Shown: positions 1 to 6,300, counted from the first letter of the stretch. The stretch: DNA of 7,528 nucleotides from an uncultured Lachnospiraceae bacterium (GCA_902766415.1 CACXDR010000186.1:1-7528), one strand, 5' to 3'. Notes: generated by a model not told the origin, from the sequence alone. A program made the numbers and translations.

Positions 1-67
1 CAGAGTCTGAAACTCCGGCTGCGGAAGTGAAGGCGGAAGCGCCTGTGGCAGAAGAAGCCCCGGCCGA
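1..67 (+). repeat. direct repeat, copy 1 (67 bp, in coding frame)
   Basis: Bases 1-67 are identical to bases 268-334, a spacing of 267 bp or exactly 89 codons, so the frame is kept. Beyond base 67 the similarity continues with scattered, mostly synonymous changes through the basic cluster and into the SEIEAAA/SEVEAAA segment. Because copy 1 starts at the first base of the window, its left boundary is unknown and more copies may lie upstream. Confidence 0.9.
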
Positions 68-947
68 GAAACCGAAAAAACGCCGCGGCAGAAGGAAAAA
101 GAGTGAAATTGAGGCGGCTGCGGCAGCAGCGGCAGCGGAAGCGAAAGCAGAAGCTGCAGCTGAGGAAGCCCCTGCTGAGGAGCCGAAGCCTGAGACGGCG
201 AAGACAGAAGCCACGGCAGTTGAAGCGGTTAAGGAAGCGGCTGTCGTTGAAACCACGACCGAAGCGGCAGAGTCTGAAACTCCGGCTGCGGAAGTGAAGG
301 CGGAAGCGCCTGTGGCAGAAGAAGCCCCGGCCGAAAAGCCGAAGAAACGCCGCGGCAGAAGAAAGAAGAGCGAAGTGGAAGCAGCTGCGGCAGAGACCCC
401 GGCAGCGGAAGCAGCCGCGGAAGTAGTCGTGGCGGAAGAAACCCTGGCAGCAGAAGAAAAGCAGGAAACTGCATCAGCAGAAGAGGCGGCAGCGAAGCCC
501 GAAACAGAAGCAAAGGCAGAGGAAGCACCTGCAGCAGAGGTGAAGACTGAAGCAGCAGAAGCGGAAGCCCCGGCGGCGGAAGCAGCCGAAGCAGTCGCGG
601 AAGAGACCCCGGCAGCGGATCTGACAACAGAAGCCCCGGCAGACGAAAAGCCTGCGGCAAAGTCAAGGCGTCGCCGCAGCAGAAGGAAGAAGAGCGGAGC
701 GGAAGCGGCTGCGGCAGAGACCCAGGCAGCGGAAGCAAAGCAGAAAGCTGCATCAGCAGAAAAGACAGCAGCGCATCCGAAGGCGGAAGCAAAGGCAGCG
801 AAGGCCCCGGCGGCGCAGGGAGCATCGGCCGCGGGACAGGGCGCAGCGGAGGCACCGAAGCCGAAGAGGACGCACCGCGGCGGCAGAAGAAGGAAGAACC
901 CGGCGGCACGCGGAAACACGCAGGGCGCGGGTAATGGAAACGCGTAA
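1..947 (+). CDS. Ala/Glu-rich repeat protein with Arg/Lys clusters, C-terminal part (5' partial)
   Basis: The frame is open from base 3 to the TAA at 945-947, giving 314 visible codons; the true start lies upstream of the window. The GTG at 27 is an internal valine inside a repeat, not a start. The protein is almost all Ala, Glu, Lys, Pro, Thr and Arg. The visible part has no aromatic residue, no Cys and no hydrophobic segment, so it should be disordered and soluble. Acidic Ala/Glu stretches are broken by four basic clusters at about bases 69-101 and 336-368 (both KPKKRRGRRKK), 660-692 (KSRRRRSRRKK) and 858-896 (KPKRTHRGGRRRK). Such basic clusters usually bind nucleic acid or ribosomes; that role is inference. 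Similar tails occur on bacterial RNA helicases, RNases, Rho and histone H1-like proteins, but the diagnostic folded domain, if any, is outside the window, so no family can be named. Low GC-skewed codons such as GCA and GAA are frequent, unlike the genes downstream. Confidence 0.8.
   Translation, partial: ESETPAAEVKAEAPVAEEAPAEKPKKRRGRRKKSEIEAAAAAAAAEAKAEAAAEEAPAEEPKPETAKTEATAVEAVKEAAVVETTTEAAESETPAAEVKAEAPVAEEAPAEKPKKRRGRRKKSEVEAAAAETPAAEAAAEVVVAEETLAAEEKQETASAEEAAAKPETEAKAEEAPAAEVKTEAAEAEAPAAEAAEAVAEETPAADLTTEAPADEKPAAKSRRRRSRRKKSGAEAAAAETQAAEAKQKAASAEKTAAHPKAEAKAAKAPAAQGASAAGQGAAEAPKPKRTHRGGRRRKNPAARGNTQGAGNGNA
268..334 (+). repeat. direct repeat, copy 2 (67 bp, in coding frame)
   Basis: Exact second copy of bases 1-67, encoding the same acidic segment (ESETPAAEVKAEAPVAEEAP and following residues) ahead of the second KPKKRRGRRKK cluster. 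The exact match over 67 bases, including third codon positions, points to a recent duplication or ongoing homogenisation rather than protein-level selection alone. Confidence 0.9.
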
Positions 948-961
948 GGCGGGAACCCGCC
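948..961 (+). other. GC hairpin directly after the stop codon
   Basis: GGCGG (948-952) pairs with CCGCC (957-961) around the tetraloop GAAC, starting on the base after the TAA of the upstream gene. No T-tract follows, so it is not a standard intrinsic terminator. It may protect an RNA 3' end, slow ribosomes, or partly separate expression of the repeat protein from the patatin gene. The stem is seen in the sequence; any role is inference. Confidence 0.4.
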
Positions 962-967
962 GGGCGC

Positions 968-973
968 AGGAGG
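968..973 (+). promoter_or_regulatory. ribosome binding site AGGAGG fixing a TTG start
   Basis: A perfect AGGAGG ends 6 nt before the TTG at 980. This spacing, together with the patatin glycine-rich loop beginning at residue 9, supports the TTG as the real start despite its being a weak initiation codon. Confidence 0.85.
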
Positions 974-979
974 AAAAGC

Positions 980-1831
980 TTGAGAACAGGATTGGTCCTT
1001 GAGGGCGGCGGGATGCGCGGCATGTTTACGGCCGGCGTCCTGGACGTCCTGATGGAGCAGGGGATCCCCTTTGACGGGGCGGTCGGCGTATCGGCCGGCG
1101 CCTGCTTCGGCTGCAACTATAAATCACACCAGATCGGGCGCACGCTCCGCTACAACGTGGAGTTTGCGCACGACTGGCGCTACGCGAGCTGGCGGTCGCT
1201 GCTCACCACCGGGAACTTTTTCGGCACGCAGTTCGCCTACCGGGAGGTCCCGCTGAAGCTGGATCCCTTCGACACGGAGACGTTCGAGAAGGACCCGATG
1301 GAGTTCTGGGTGGTCGCGACGAATGTGCTGACGGGCGGGCCTGTTTACCACAGGATGCTTACCTGCAACGAGGAGGAGCTCGACTGGATCCGCGCCTCTT
1401 CGAGCATGCCGCTGGTCTCCGAGGTCGTGAAGGTAGGCGGCAGGCTCATGCTGGACGGCGGGATCTCTGATTCCATCCCGGTCCGGTTTTTTGAGAAGCA
1501 AGGCTACGGCCGCAATGTCATCGTCCTCACGCAGCCGGAAGGCTATGTGAAGGAGCCGAGCGGGATGATGCCGGTGATCCGCGCGTCTCTCCGGAAATAC
1601 CCGAATATCGTGGAGGCGATGGCGCGCAGGCACGAAATGTACAACGAGACGATACAGTATATTGGCCGGAGGGTCTCTGACGGCGCGGCGTTCGTGATCC
1701 AGCCGCCGGAGGCGCTGAACATCGGCCACATCGAGCATGACGTGGAGGAGATCCTGCGGGTCTACAACATCGGCCGCAGGACGGCGGAAAAGCGGCTCCC
1801 GGAGCTTGAGACGTTTCTGAAAAGGGCGTAG
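980..1831 (+). CDS. patatin-like phospholipase family protein
   Basis: A 283-residue predicted cytoplasmic serine acyl hydrolase that would release fatty acid from phospholipid or another acyl ester using a Ser-Asp dyad. The visible motifs, in family order, are the oxyanion-hole loop GGGMRG at residues 9-14, the nucleophile elbow GVSAG at 36-40 (Ser38), and the catalytic Asp in DGG at 159-161 (Asp159). There is no signal peptide or membrane segment. The length and the C-terminal helical extension (about 200-283, with the MYNETIQYI segment) resemble the bacterial YjjU-like subgroup rather than large secreted toxins such as ExoU. The start is TTG with AGGAGG 6 nt upstream. It lies 32 nt after the repeat-protein gene and 3 nt before a small unknown gene, so co-transcription with the latter is likely. 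Family assignment is firm; the substrate is not known. Confidence 0.93.
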   Translation: MRTGLVLEGGGMRGMFTAGVLDVLMEQGIPFDGAVGVSAGACFGCNYKSHQIGRTLRYNVEFAHDWRYASWRSLLTTGNFFGTQFAYREVPLKLDPFDTETFEKDPMEFWVVATNVLTGGPVYHRMLTCNEEELDWIRASSSMPLVSEVVKVGGRLMLDGGISDSIPVRFFEKQGYGRNVIVLTQPEGYVKEPSGMMPVIRASLRKYPNIVEAMARRHEMYNETIQYIGRRVSDGAAFVIQPPEALNIGHIEHDVEEILRVYNIGRRTAEKRLPELETFLKRA

Positions 1832-1834
1832 GAT

Positions 1835-2185
1835 ATGGCGGAAAACAAGGAATTAAAGGCATTTATCGCGGCGCTGAAGGCGGAGGAAAAGCTTCTCCGC
1901 GCGGGGAAGGACGGGGATCTTTCGGGCCTCGACGCGCTGAAGGAACAGCTTGCGGAGCTTCATGACCGGCGGGAGGAGGCGTTCCTTGCCCTTTCGGATG
2001 ATGCGAAATTCAGCCGGAAGGGGGAGCTTCTCGAGGATGAGGTCGCTTCCCTTGAGGATTCGATGGACCTCGTTGCCGAGGCCCGGGATGTCTTCGAAGA
2101 GGAGGACGTGCCGATGGAAACGCTGTGTGAGGAATCGGCAGATATTCTTCTTGAAGTACTGGATTTTGTTGGTGATTTTTGCTGA
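1835..2185 (+). CDS. small acidic helical protein, unknown function
   Basis: I do not recognise this 116-residue protein. It is strongly acidic and appears nearly all helical, with likely coiled-coil character: helix about 3-23, a short turn at KDGDLSG, helix about 31-52, a basic break near FSRKGE, then a long acidic helix about 65-90 and a final hydrophobic helix ending LLEVLDFVGDFC. There is no signal peptide, no membrane segment and no catalytic motif. The ATG comes 3 nt after the patatin stop. AAGGG at 1822-1826 sits 8 nt upstream as a modest binding site, so translation is probably coupled to the patatin. A YlbF/YmcA-type helical regulator was considered, but the spacing of conserved residues does not fit. 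A role as a partner or regulator of the patatin is only a guess from position. Codon use matches the neighbours, which supports a real gene. Confidence 0.75.
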   Translation: MAENKELKAFIAALKAEEKLLRAGKDGDLSGLDALKEQLAELHDRREEAFLALSDDAKFSRKGELLEDEVASLEDSMDLVAEARDVFEEEDVPMETLCEESADILLEVLDFVGDFC

Positions 2186-2203
2186 AAAAATAAAAGTAAT
2201 CTA

Positions 2204-2232
2204 TTGAGTGAGGCTGTTTTCTGATTTAAGAT
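2204..2232 (+). promoter_or_regulatory. candidate sigma-70/sigma-A promoter for the DUF1508-ABC unit
   Basis: TTGAGT (2204-2209) and TAAGAT (2227-2232) are separated by 17 nt, each matching 4 of 6 consensus bases. They lie in a conspicuously AT-rich gap within GC-rich surroundings and upstream of a strong ribosome binding site. The start of transcription would fall near 2239, leaving a leader of about 30 nt. The position is convincing, the boxes only moderate. Confidence 0.4.
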
Positions 2233-2241
2233 GGTATCAGA
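2220..2241 (+). promoter_or_regulatory. dyad TCTGAT-N10-ATCAGA overlapping the -10 region
   Basis: TCTGAT (2220-2225) and ATCAGA (2236-2241) form a perfect 6-bp inverted repeat around a 10-base spacer that contains the candidate -10 box. The half-site centres are 16 bases apart, which would suit a dimeric repressor. As RNA it could instead form a weak hairpin, extendable to 8 bp with one U-G pair, followed by TCATTTT; that would be a poor terminator for the upstream gene. The symmetry is seen; the function is inference. Confidence 0.35.
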
Positions 2242-2255
2242 GATCATTTTAAAAA

Positions 2256-2261
2256 AGGAGG
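2256..2261 (+). promoter_or_regulatory. ribosome binding site AGGAGG
   Basis: A perfect AGGAGG ends 6 nt before the ATG at 2268. It is one of the strongest translation signals in the window and suggests that the DUF1508 protein is made in large amounts relative to the ABC genes behind it. Confidence 0.8.
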
Positions 2262-2267
2262 CGGCTT

Positions 2268-2648
2268 ATGGGTAAATTTGTCATCAAAGTAACTGAAAAG
2301 GGCTCGTTCAGGTTCAACCTGAAAGCAGGCAACGGCGAGATCATTGCGACATCTCAGCTTTACAAAGCGCTGAAAAGCTGCAACGGCGGGATACTGAGCG
2401 TCCAGAACAACGCCCCGATCGCTGAGATCGAAGACCAGACGGTCGAGGACGGCGTGAAGATCAAACACCCGAAATTCCAGGTCTATCTGGACAAGGCCGG
2501 TGAGTTCCGCTTCCGCCTGACCGCGAAGAACGGCCAGATCATCGCGACCAGCGAGGGCTATAAGAAGATCGAAAGCTGCAAGAAGGGCATTGCTTCCGTG
2601 AAGAAGAACGTTGTTGAAGCCAAGATCGTAATGGAAGGCGAAAAGTAA
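2268..2648 (+). CDS. tandem DUF1508 (UPF0339/YegP-like) protein
   Basis: A 126-residue protein made of two DUF1508 units, about residues 3-57 and 69-120, joined by a short acidic linker. The units align with a 66-residue offset: F14/F80, N22/N88, ATS at 27-29/93-95, Y32/Y98 and SC at 37-38/103-104. The family motif (Phe-Arg-Phe, then Asn-Gly, Ile-Ile-Ala-Thr-Ser, Tyr) is clear in both. Family members such as E. coli YegP are small alpha/beta proteins of about 110 residues with no established biochemical role; this one is slightly longer because of the linker. No signal peptide or membrane segment is visible. It has its own candidate promoter and a perfect RBS, and stops 6 nt before the first ABC gene, so the three genes probably share a transcript. 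Its codons are less GC-extreme than those of its neighbours, consistent with high expression. Function in this operon is unknown. Confidence 0.92.
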   Translation: MGKFVIKVTEKGSFRFNLKAGNGEIIATSQLYKALKSCNGGILSVQNNAPIAEIEDQTVEDGVKIKHPKFQVYLDKAGEFRFRLTAKNGQIIATSEGYKKIESCKKGIASVKKNVVEAKIVMEGEK

Positions 2649-2654
2649 GGTTTT

Positions 2655-4472
2655 ATGAAACAAAAAACGGAACTGCGTCTGTTTCTTTCCTTCCTGGAGG
2701 GGAGCAGGCGCTTTTTTATACTCGGCGTGCTGGCAGCGCTTCTTATGACGCTCTTCGACATGCTGATCCCTCAGATGATCCGTTACGCGGTCGATGTCCT
2801 GATCGCCGGCGGGGGTTCTGTGAGGCCCGTGTTCTTTGCGGTCGCGGCGGCCGCGCTGGCAGGGGCCTTTTTCCGGTGGCTGTCGACGCTCATGAACGCG
2901 AAGGGCGGGGAGACGCTGGTCAAGACCATGCAGGACCGTCTGTACAGCCATATCGCGCGGCTGCCGTTCTCCTGGCACATGGAGCACGCGGCGGGCGATA
3001 TTATCCAGCGCTGCACGAGCGATGTCACGATGATCAAGGAGTTCTGTTCGGAACAGCTTTACAACCTGGTCCGCATCGTCCTCATGATCGTCATGGCGCT
3101 TTTTTTCATGCTTTCCATGGACGTGAAGCTGACGATGTTCGCGTTTGCCTTTGTGCCGCTGATCGTGGGATATTCGTCGGTCTTCCTCATCCGGATCAGC
3201 AGCCAGTTCCAGCTGTGCGACGAGAACGAGGGAAAGCTTTCCGCGGTCACGCAGGAGAACCTGACGGGTGTCCGCGTGGTCCGCGCGTTCGGGCGCGAGG
3301 CGGCGGAGGAGAAGAAGTTCCGGGCGCAGAATGACATTTATACGAACCTCTGGATGAAGCTCTGCGAGTATCTCGCGTGGTTCTGGGCCTTCGGCGACCT
3401 GGCGAGCGGCCTGCAGGTCATGACGGTCGTGCTTGCCGGAGCGTATTACTGCGTGCGCGGGCCGCTGACGGTCGGAAGCTACATCGCCTTTATTTCCTAT
3501 AACAATATGCTGGTGTGGCCTATCCGCGCGCTGGGGCGCATGATCTCCGAGATGAGCAAGTCCGGAGTGTCGCTCCGCCGTATCGCGGACATCCTGTCCG
3601 CGGAGCCTGAGAAGCTGGAGGAAGGCGCCGGCGGGGCGGAGCATGTCAGCGGGACGGAACACGGAAGCGGGACAGAACAAGGCAGCGGGGCGGAATCTGG
3701 AAATGCGGCCGCGGGCGATATCGCCTTCCGCCATGTGTCCTTCTCCTTCGGCGAACGCCTGGTCCTTGACGACGTGAGCATGACGGTCCCTGCCGGGACC
3801 ACGGTGGGCATCCTCGGTACGACAGGCTGCGGAAAGTCTACGCTTATGTACCTTCTTTTAAGGCTTTACGAGCTTCCGGAGGGGCAGGGCTCCATCACCA
3901 TCGGCGGACGTGATATCCGGAGCATCCCGCTCAGGGAGCTCCGCGGGACCATCGGCATGGTCCTCCAGGAGCCGTACCTTTTCTCAAGGACCATCGGGGA
4001 AAATATCCGGATCGCGGGGCATGCGGACGATGAGACCGTGATGCGCGCGGTCCGCACGGCGGCGCTCGAGGAGACCATCCGGGAGTTCCCGGCGGGCTTC
4101 GATACCATGGTGGGAGAGCGCGGCGTGACGCTTTCCGGCGGGCAGAAGCAGAGGATCGCCATCGCCCGCATGCTGACCGGGAACGAGCCGGTCATGATCT
4201 TCGACGATTCCCTGTCCGCGGTGGACTCGGCGACGGACGCGAGGATCCGCCGGAATCTCCGGCAGTCCCTCGGGGACCATACGGTATTCCTGATCTCGCA
4301 CCGAATCTCGACGCTCATGCACGCGGACTGCATCTACGTCATGTCCGGCGGGCGGATCGCGGAGCAGGGTACGCACGAGGAGCTCCTTGAGAAGGACGGC
4401 CTTTACGCGGAGATCTGGCGGCTCCAGTCGCTGCCGGAGGAGGAAGCGGAGGGAGGTGCGGTCTATGCGTGA
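2655..4472 (+). CDS. ABC exporter half-transporter, subunit with degenerate Walker B (heterodimeric multidrug type)
   Basis: A 605-residue fused membrane-ATPase subunit. The N-terminal ABC exporter domain has about six hydrophobic segments (first near 18-40, then about 57-77, 132-152, 156-178 and a pair around 240-295). The ATPase domain follows from about 355: Walker A GTTGCGKS 388-395 (Lys394), Q-loop Gln438, signature LSGGQ 493-497, Walker B with Asp517, and H-loop His549. The residue after the Walker B Asp is Asp518 where a catalytic Glu is expected, the known hallmark of the degenerate half of BmrCD/LmrCD/TM287-288-type heterodimers. Such pumps export drugs or lipophilic compounds; the substrate here is unknown. 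An unusual linker at 327-350 is built from four six-residue repeats. The ATG follows the DUF1508 stop by 6 nt with only a weak TAAGG site, so coupled translation is likely. The stop overlaps the next gene by 8 nt. Confidence 0.93.
   Translation: MKQKTELRLFLSFLEGSRRFFILGVLAALLMTLFDMLIPQMIRYAVDVLIAGGGSVRPVFFAVAAAALAGAFFRWLSTLMNAKGGETLVKTMQDRLYSHIARLPFSWHMEHAAGDIIQRCTSDVTMIKEFCSEQLYNLVRIVLMIVMALFFMLSMDVKLTMFAFAFVPLIVGYSSVFLIRISSQFQLCDENEGKLSAVTQENLTGVRVVRAFGREAAEEKKFRAQNDIYTNLWMKLCEYLAWFWAFGDLASGLQVMTVVLAGAYYCVRGPLTVGSYIAFISYNNMLVWPIRALGRMISEMSKSGVSLRRIADILSAEPEKLEEGAGGAEHVSGTEHGSGTEQGSGAESGNAAAGDIAFRHVSFSFGERLVLDDVSMTVPAGTTVGILGTTGCGKSTLMYLLLRLYELPEGQGSITIGGRDIRSIPLRELRGTIGMVLQEPYLFSRTIGENIRIAGHADDETVMRAVRTAALEETIREFPAGFDTMVGERGVTLSGGQKQRIAIARMLTGNEPVMIFDDSLSAVDSATDARIRRNLRQSLGDHTVFLISHRISTLMHADCIYVMSGGRIAEQGTHEELLEKDGLYAEIWRLQSLPEEEAEGGAVYA
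3633..3704 (+). repeat. four 18-bp tandem coding repeats in the ABC linker
   Basis: Four consecutive 18-base units start at 3633, 3651, 3669 and 3687, each near GGGRCRGAACANGGNAGC, and encode GAEHVS, GTEHGS, GTEQGS and GAESGN (residues 327-350). The unit is a multiple of three, so gain or loss of copies keeps the frame. The segment joins the membrane domain to the ATPase domain, where family members normally have a short non-repetitive stretch. The end units are more diverged than the middle two, as expected for a minisatellite grown by slippage. Confidence 0.85.
4452..4458 (+). promoter_or_regulatory. ribosome binding site GGAGGTG inside the upstream gene
   Basis: GGAGGTG matches the anti-Shine-Dalgarno sequence and ends 6 nt before the ATG at 4465. 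It decides the start of the second ABC gene: a TTG far upstream at 4387 is in frame, but it has no such site, and the residues it would add (Arg-rich) are just an out-of-frame reading of the first ABC gene. Confidence 0.85.
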
Positions 4473-6264
4473 AGATAAGCAGAGGGCGCTTCCCTGGTTC
4501 GGACTTAAGTTTTTATCGCCGTGGCTTGTGCCCTACCGCGGCACCATGGCCGCCATGATCAGCCTGGGATTCATCGGCGGGCTTATGGACATCGTCCTCC
4601 CGTTCTTCCCGGACTACGCGATCCGGAACTTCATCGCGCCGGGGTCCACGGAGGGCATGGGACGCTTCGCGGCTGCCTACATCGGCCTCCTCCTTGTGCA
4701 GATTGTCTGCAACGGGATCTCGGCCTACCGCGCCTGCGAGATGGAAATGTACGTCGGGCGTGACCTGAAGAACGCGGTGTTCCACCGGCTGCAGGAGCTG
4801 TCGGTCTCGTACTATAACCAGAACAGCGTGGGGTATCTGCACGCGCGCGTCATGAGCGATACTGACAGGATCGGGACGCTGCTGTCGTGGAACGTGATGG
4901 ACGGCGTCTGGAACCTTTCCTACCTGCTCGGCGCGATCTGCGTCATGCTGTACGTAAGGCCGGGACTCGCAGTGTGGGTCATCGGCCTCGTGCCGTTCAC
5001 GGCGGCCCTGTCTGCAGTGTTCCAGACGCGGCTCATCCGGCTCGGGCGGCGCATCCGCGAGCTGAACGCACGGATCTCAGGGGGCTTCAACGAGGGCATC
5101 ACGGGTGCGGTCACGGTAAAGACGCTCCGCATCGAGGAGGACATGGACCGGCGGTTCATGGCGGAGACGGCTGAGATGCGGAAAACTGCTGTCATGAACG
5201 GGCACATGCGCGGGCTGTTCCTGTCGGTCATTTCATTTTCCGGCTTCCTGGCCCTCGCGCTGGTGCTCTGGCGCGGCGGGCACATGACGCAGCGCGGGCT
5301 CATGGAGCTCGGGACGCTGTCGGTGTTCATGTCGTACGCGCTTGGGATGATGGAGCCGGTGCGGTGGGTCGTGAAGGTGCTTTCGGACCTTATCACCGTG
5401 CAGGTGAACATCGAGCGGATCGAGAGCCTCATGAACAGCGTGCCGGACGTCAGGGATACCCCGGAGGCGGAGGCGGTCTACGGGGATTCCTTCCACCCGA
5501 AGCGGGAGAACTGGGAGGATGTCCGCGGCGACGTCGCGTTTGAGGACGTCACCTTCCGCTACCCGGACGGGGACGTGAACGTGCTGGAGCATTTTGACCT
5601 GAAGGTCCCGCACGGGACCATGGTCGCGATCGTCGGGGAGACGGGCGCGGGCAAATCGACGCTCGTGAATCTGGTCTGCCGTTTCTTCGAGCCGACGGAG
5701 GGGCGCGTGACGCTGGACGGGAGGGACCTCCGGGAGCGGAGCCAGCTCTGGCTCCACAGCCATATCGGCTACGTCCTGCAGACGCCGCACCTGTTCTCGG
5801 GGACCATCCTTGAGAACCTCCGCTTCGGGAGGCCGGACGCCTCCATGGAGGAGATCGAGGCGGCGGTGAAGCGCGTCCGCGCGGACAGCGTGATCAGCCG
5901 GATGCCGGAGGGGTACGACGCGGACGTCGGCGAGGGCGGCTCGCGGCTTTCGGCGGGAGAGCGGCAGCTCATCTCCTTCGCGCGGGCGCTGGTGGCGGAT
6001 CCTGCGATCTTCGTGCTGGACGAGGCGACGTCAAGTATCGACACGGTCACGGAGCAGGCGATCCAGCACGCGCTCACCGAGGTGCTGAAGGACCGGACGT
6101 CGTTCGTCATCGCCCACCGGCTTTCCACGATCCGGCGCGCGGACGTGATCCTGGTCGTCCAGGGCGGGAAGATCACGGAGCGCGGGACGCACGCGGAGCT
6201 TATGCGGGCGAAGGGGGATTACTATAATCTCTACACGCGGCAGTACGAGACGAATGCGTTCTGA
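4465..6264 (+). CDS. ABC exporter half-transporter, subunit with canonical Walker B and altered signature
   Basis: A 599-residue fused membrane-ATPase subunit, partner of the preceding gene. Hydrophobic segments lie at about 26-48, 66-88, 146-165, 168-190, 250-272 and 283-305. The ATPase domain has Walker A GETGAGKS 391-398 (Lys397), Q-loop Gln439, signature LSAGE 495-499 in place of LSGGQ, Walker B Asp519 followed by the catalytic Glu520, D-loop Asp near SSID, and H-loop His551. In the head-to-tail dimer, this altered signature faces the Walker motifs of the other subunit, which lacks the Glu. One site is therefore degenerate and the other (this Walker B with the partner's LSGGQ) is fully competent. 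The start overlaps the end of the upstream gene by 8 nt, a sign of coupled translation and equal stoichiometry. Heterodimeric export of drugs or lipids at the cytoplasmic membrane is the likely role; the substrate is not visible. Confidence 0.94.
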   Translation: MREDKQRALPWFGLKFLSPWLVPYRGTMAAMISLGFIGGLMDIVLPFFPDYAIRNFIAPGSTEGMGRFAAAYIGLLLVQIVCNGISAYRACEMEMYVGRDLKNAVFHRLQELSVSYYNQNSVGYLHARVMSDTDRIGTLLSWNVMDGVWNLSYLLGAICVMLYVRPGLAVWVIGLVPFTAALSAVFQTRLIRLGRRIRELNARISGGFNEGITGAVTVKTLRIEEDMDRRFMAETAEMRKTAVMNGHMRGLFLSVISFSGFLALALVLWRGGHMTQRGLMELGTLSVFMSYALGMMEPVRWVVKVLSDLITVQVNIERIESLMNSVPDVRDTPEAEAVYGDSFHPKRENWEDVRGDVAFEDVTFRYPDGDVNVLEHFDLKVPHGTMVAIVGETGAGKSTLVNLVCRFFEPTEGRVTLDGRDLRERSQLWLHSHIGYVLQTPHLFSGTILENLRFGRPDASMEEIEAAVKRVRADSVISRMPEGYDADVGEGGSRLSAGERQLISFARALVADPAIFVLDEATSSIDTVTEQAIQHALTEVLKDRTSFVIAHRLSTIRRADVILVVQGGKITERGTHAELMRAKGDYYNLYTRQYETNAF

Positions 6265-6270
6265 AGAGCG

Positions 6271-6300
6271 GTGGCAAGGGCGGCCGGACTGTGGTAAAAT
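6271..6300 (+). promoter_or_regulatory. candidate promoter for metY
   Basis: TAAAAT (6295-6300) matches 5 of 6 bases of the -10 consensus. With an 18-nt spacer, GTGGCA (6271-6276) matches 4 of 6 bases of the -35 consensus. It sits just after the second ABC gene and would give a leader of about 80 nt before metY. The -10 is the only AT-rich patch in this gap. The -35 is weak, so confidence is limited. Confidence 0.35.

Noticed and set aside
1..334. CRISPR-like direct repeats
   Set aside because: Only two 67-bp copies, spaced 267 bp apart, within one continuous coding frame.
229..1116. Minus-strand Pro/Leu-rich open frame of 295 codons
   Set aside because: It is the mirror of the Ala/Glu repeat gene (GCN/GAA read in reverse as Leu/Pro/Ser) and runs into the patatin gene.
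2175..2191. ATTTTT/AAAAAAT pairing as a terminator after the small acidic gene
   Set aside because: The stem is only A-T pairs and overlaps the stop codon; it would be too weak, and no other clear intrinsic terminator was seen in this gap.
2244..3734. Long minus-strand open frame of 496 codons opposite the DUF1508 and ABC genes
   Set aside because: It is antisense to two clear genes, its composition (Arg/His/Leu/Asp-rich, no motif) is that of a GC-rich shadow frame, and it crosses the promoter and gene boundaries.
4387..4464. Upstream TTG start adding 26 residues to the second ABC subunit
   Set aside because: The added residues are an out-of-frame reading of the first ABC gene; ATG at 4465 has GGAGGTG at good spacing and gives a normal N-terminus.
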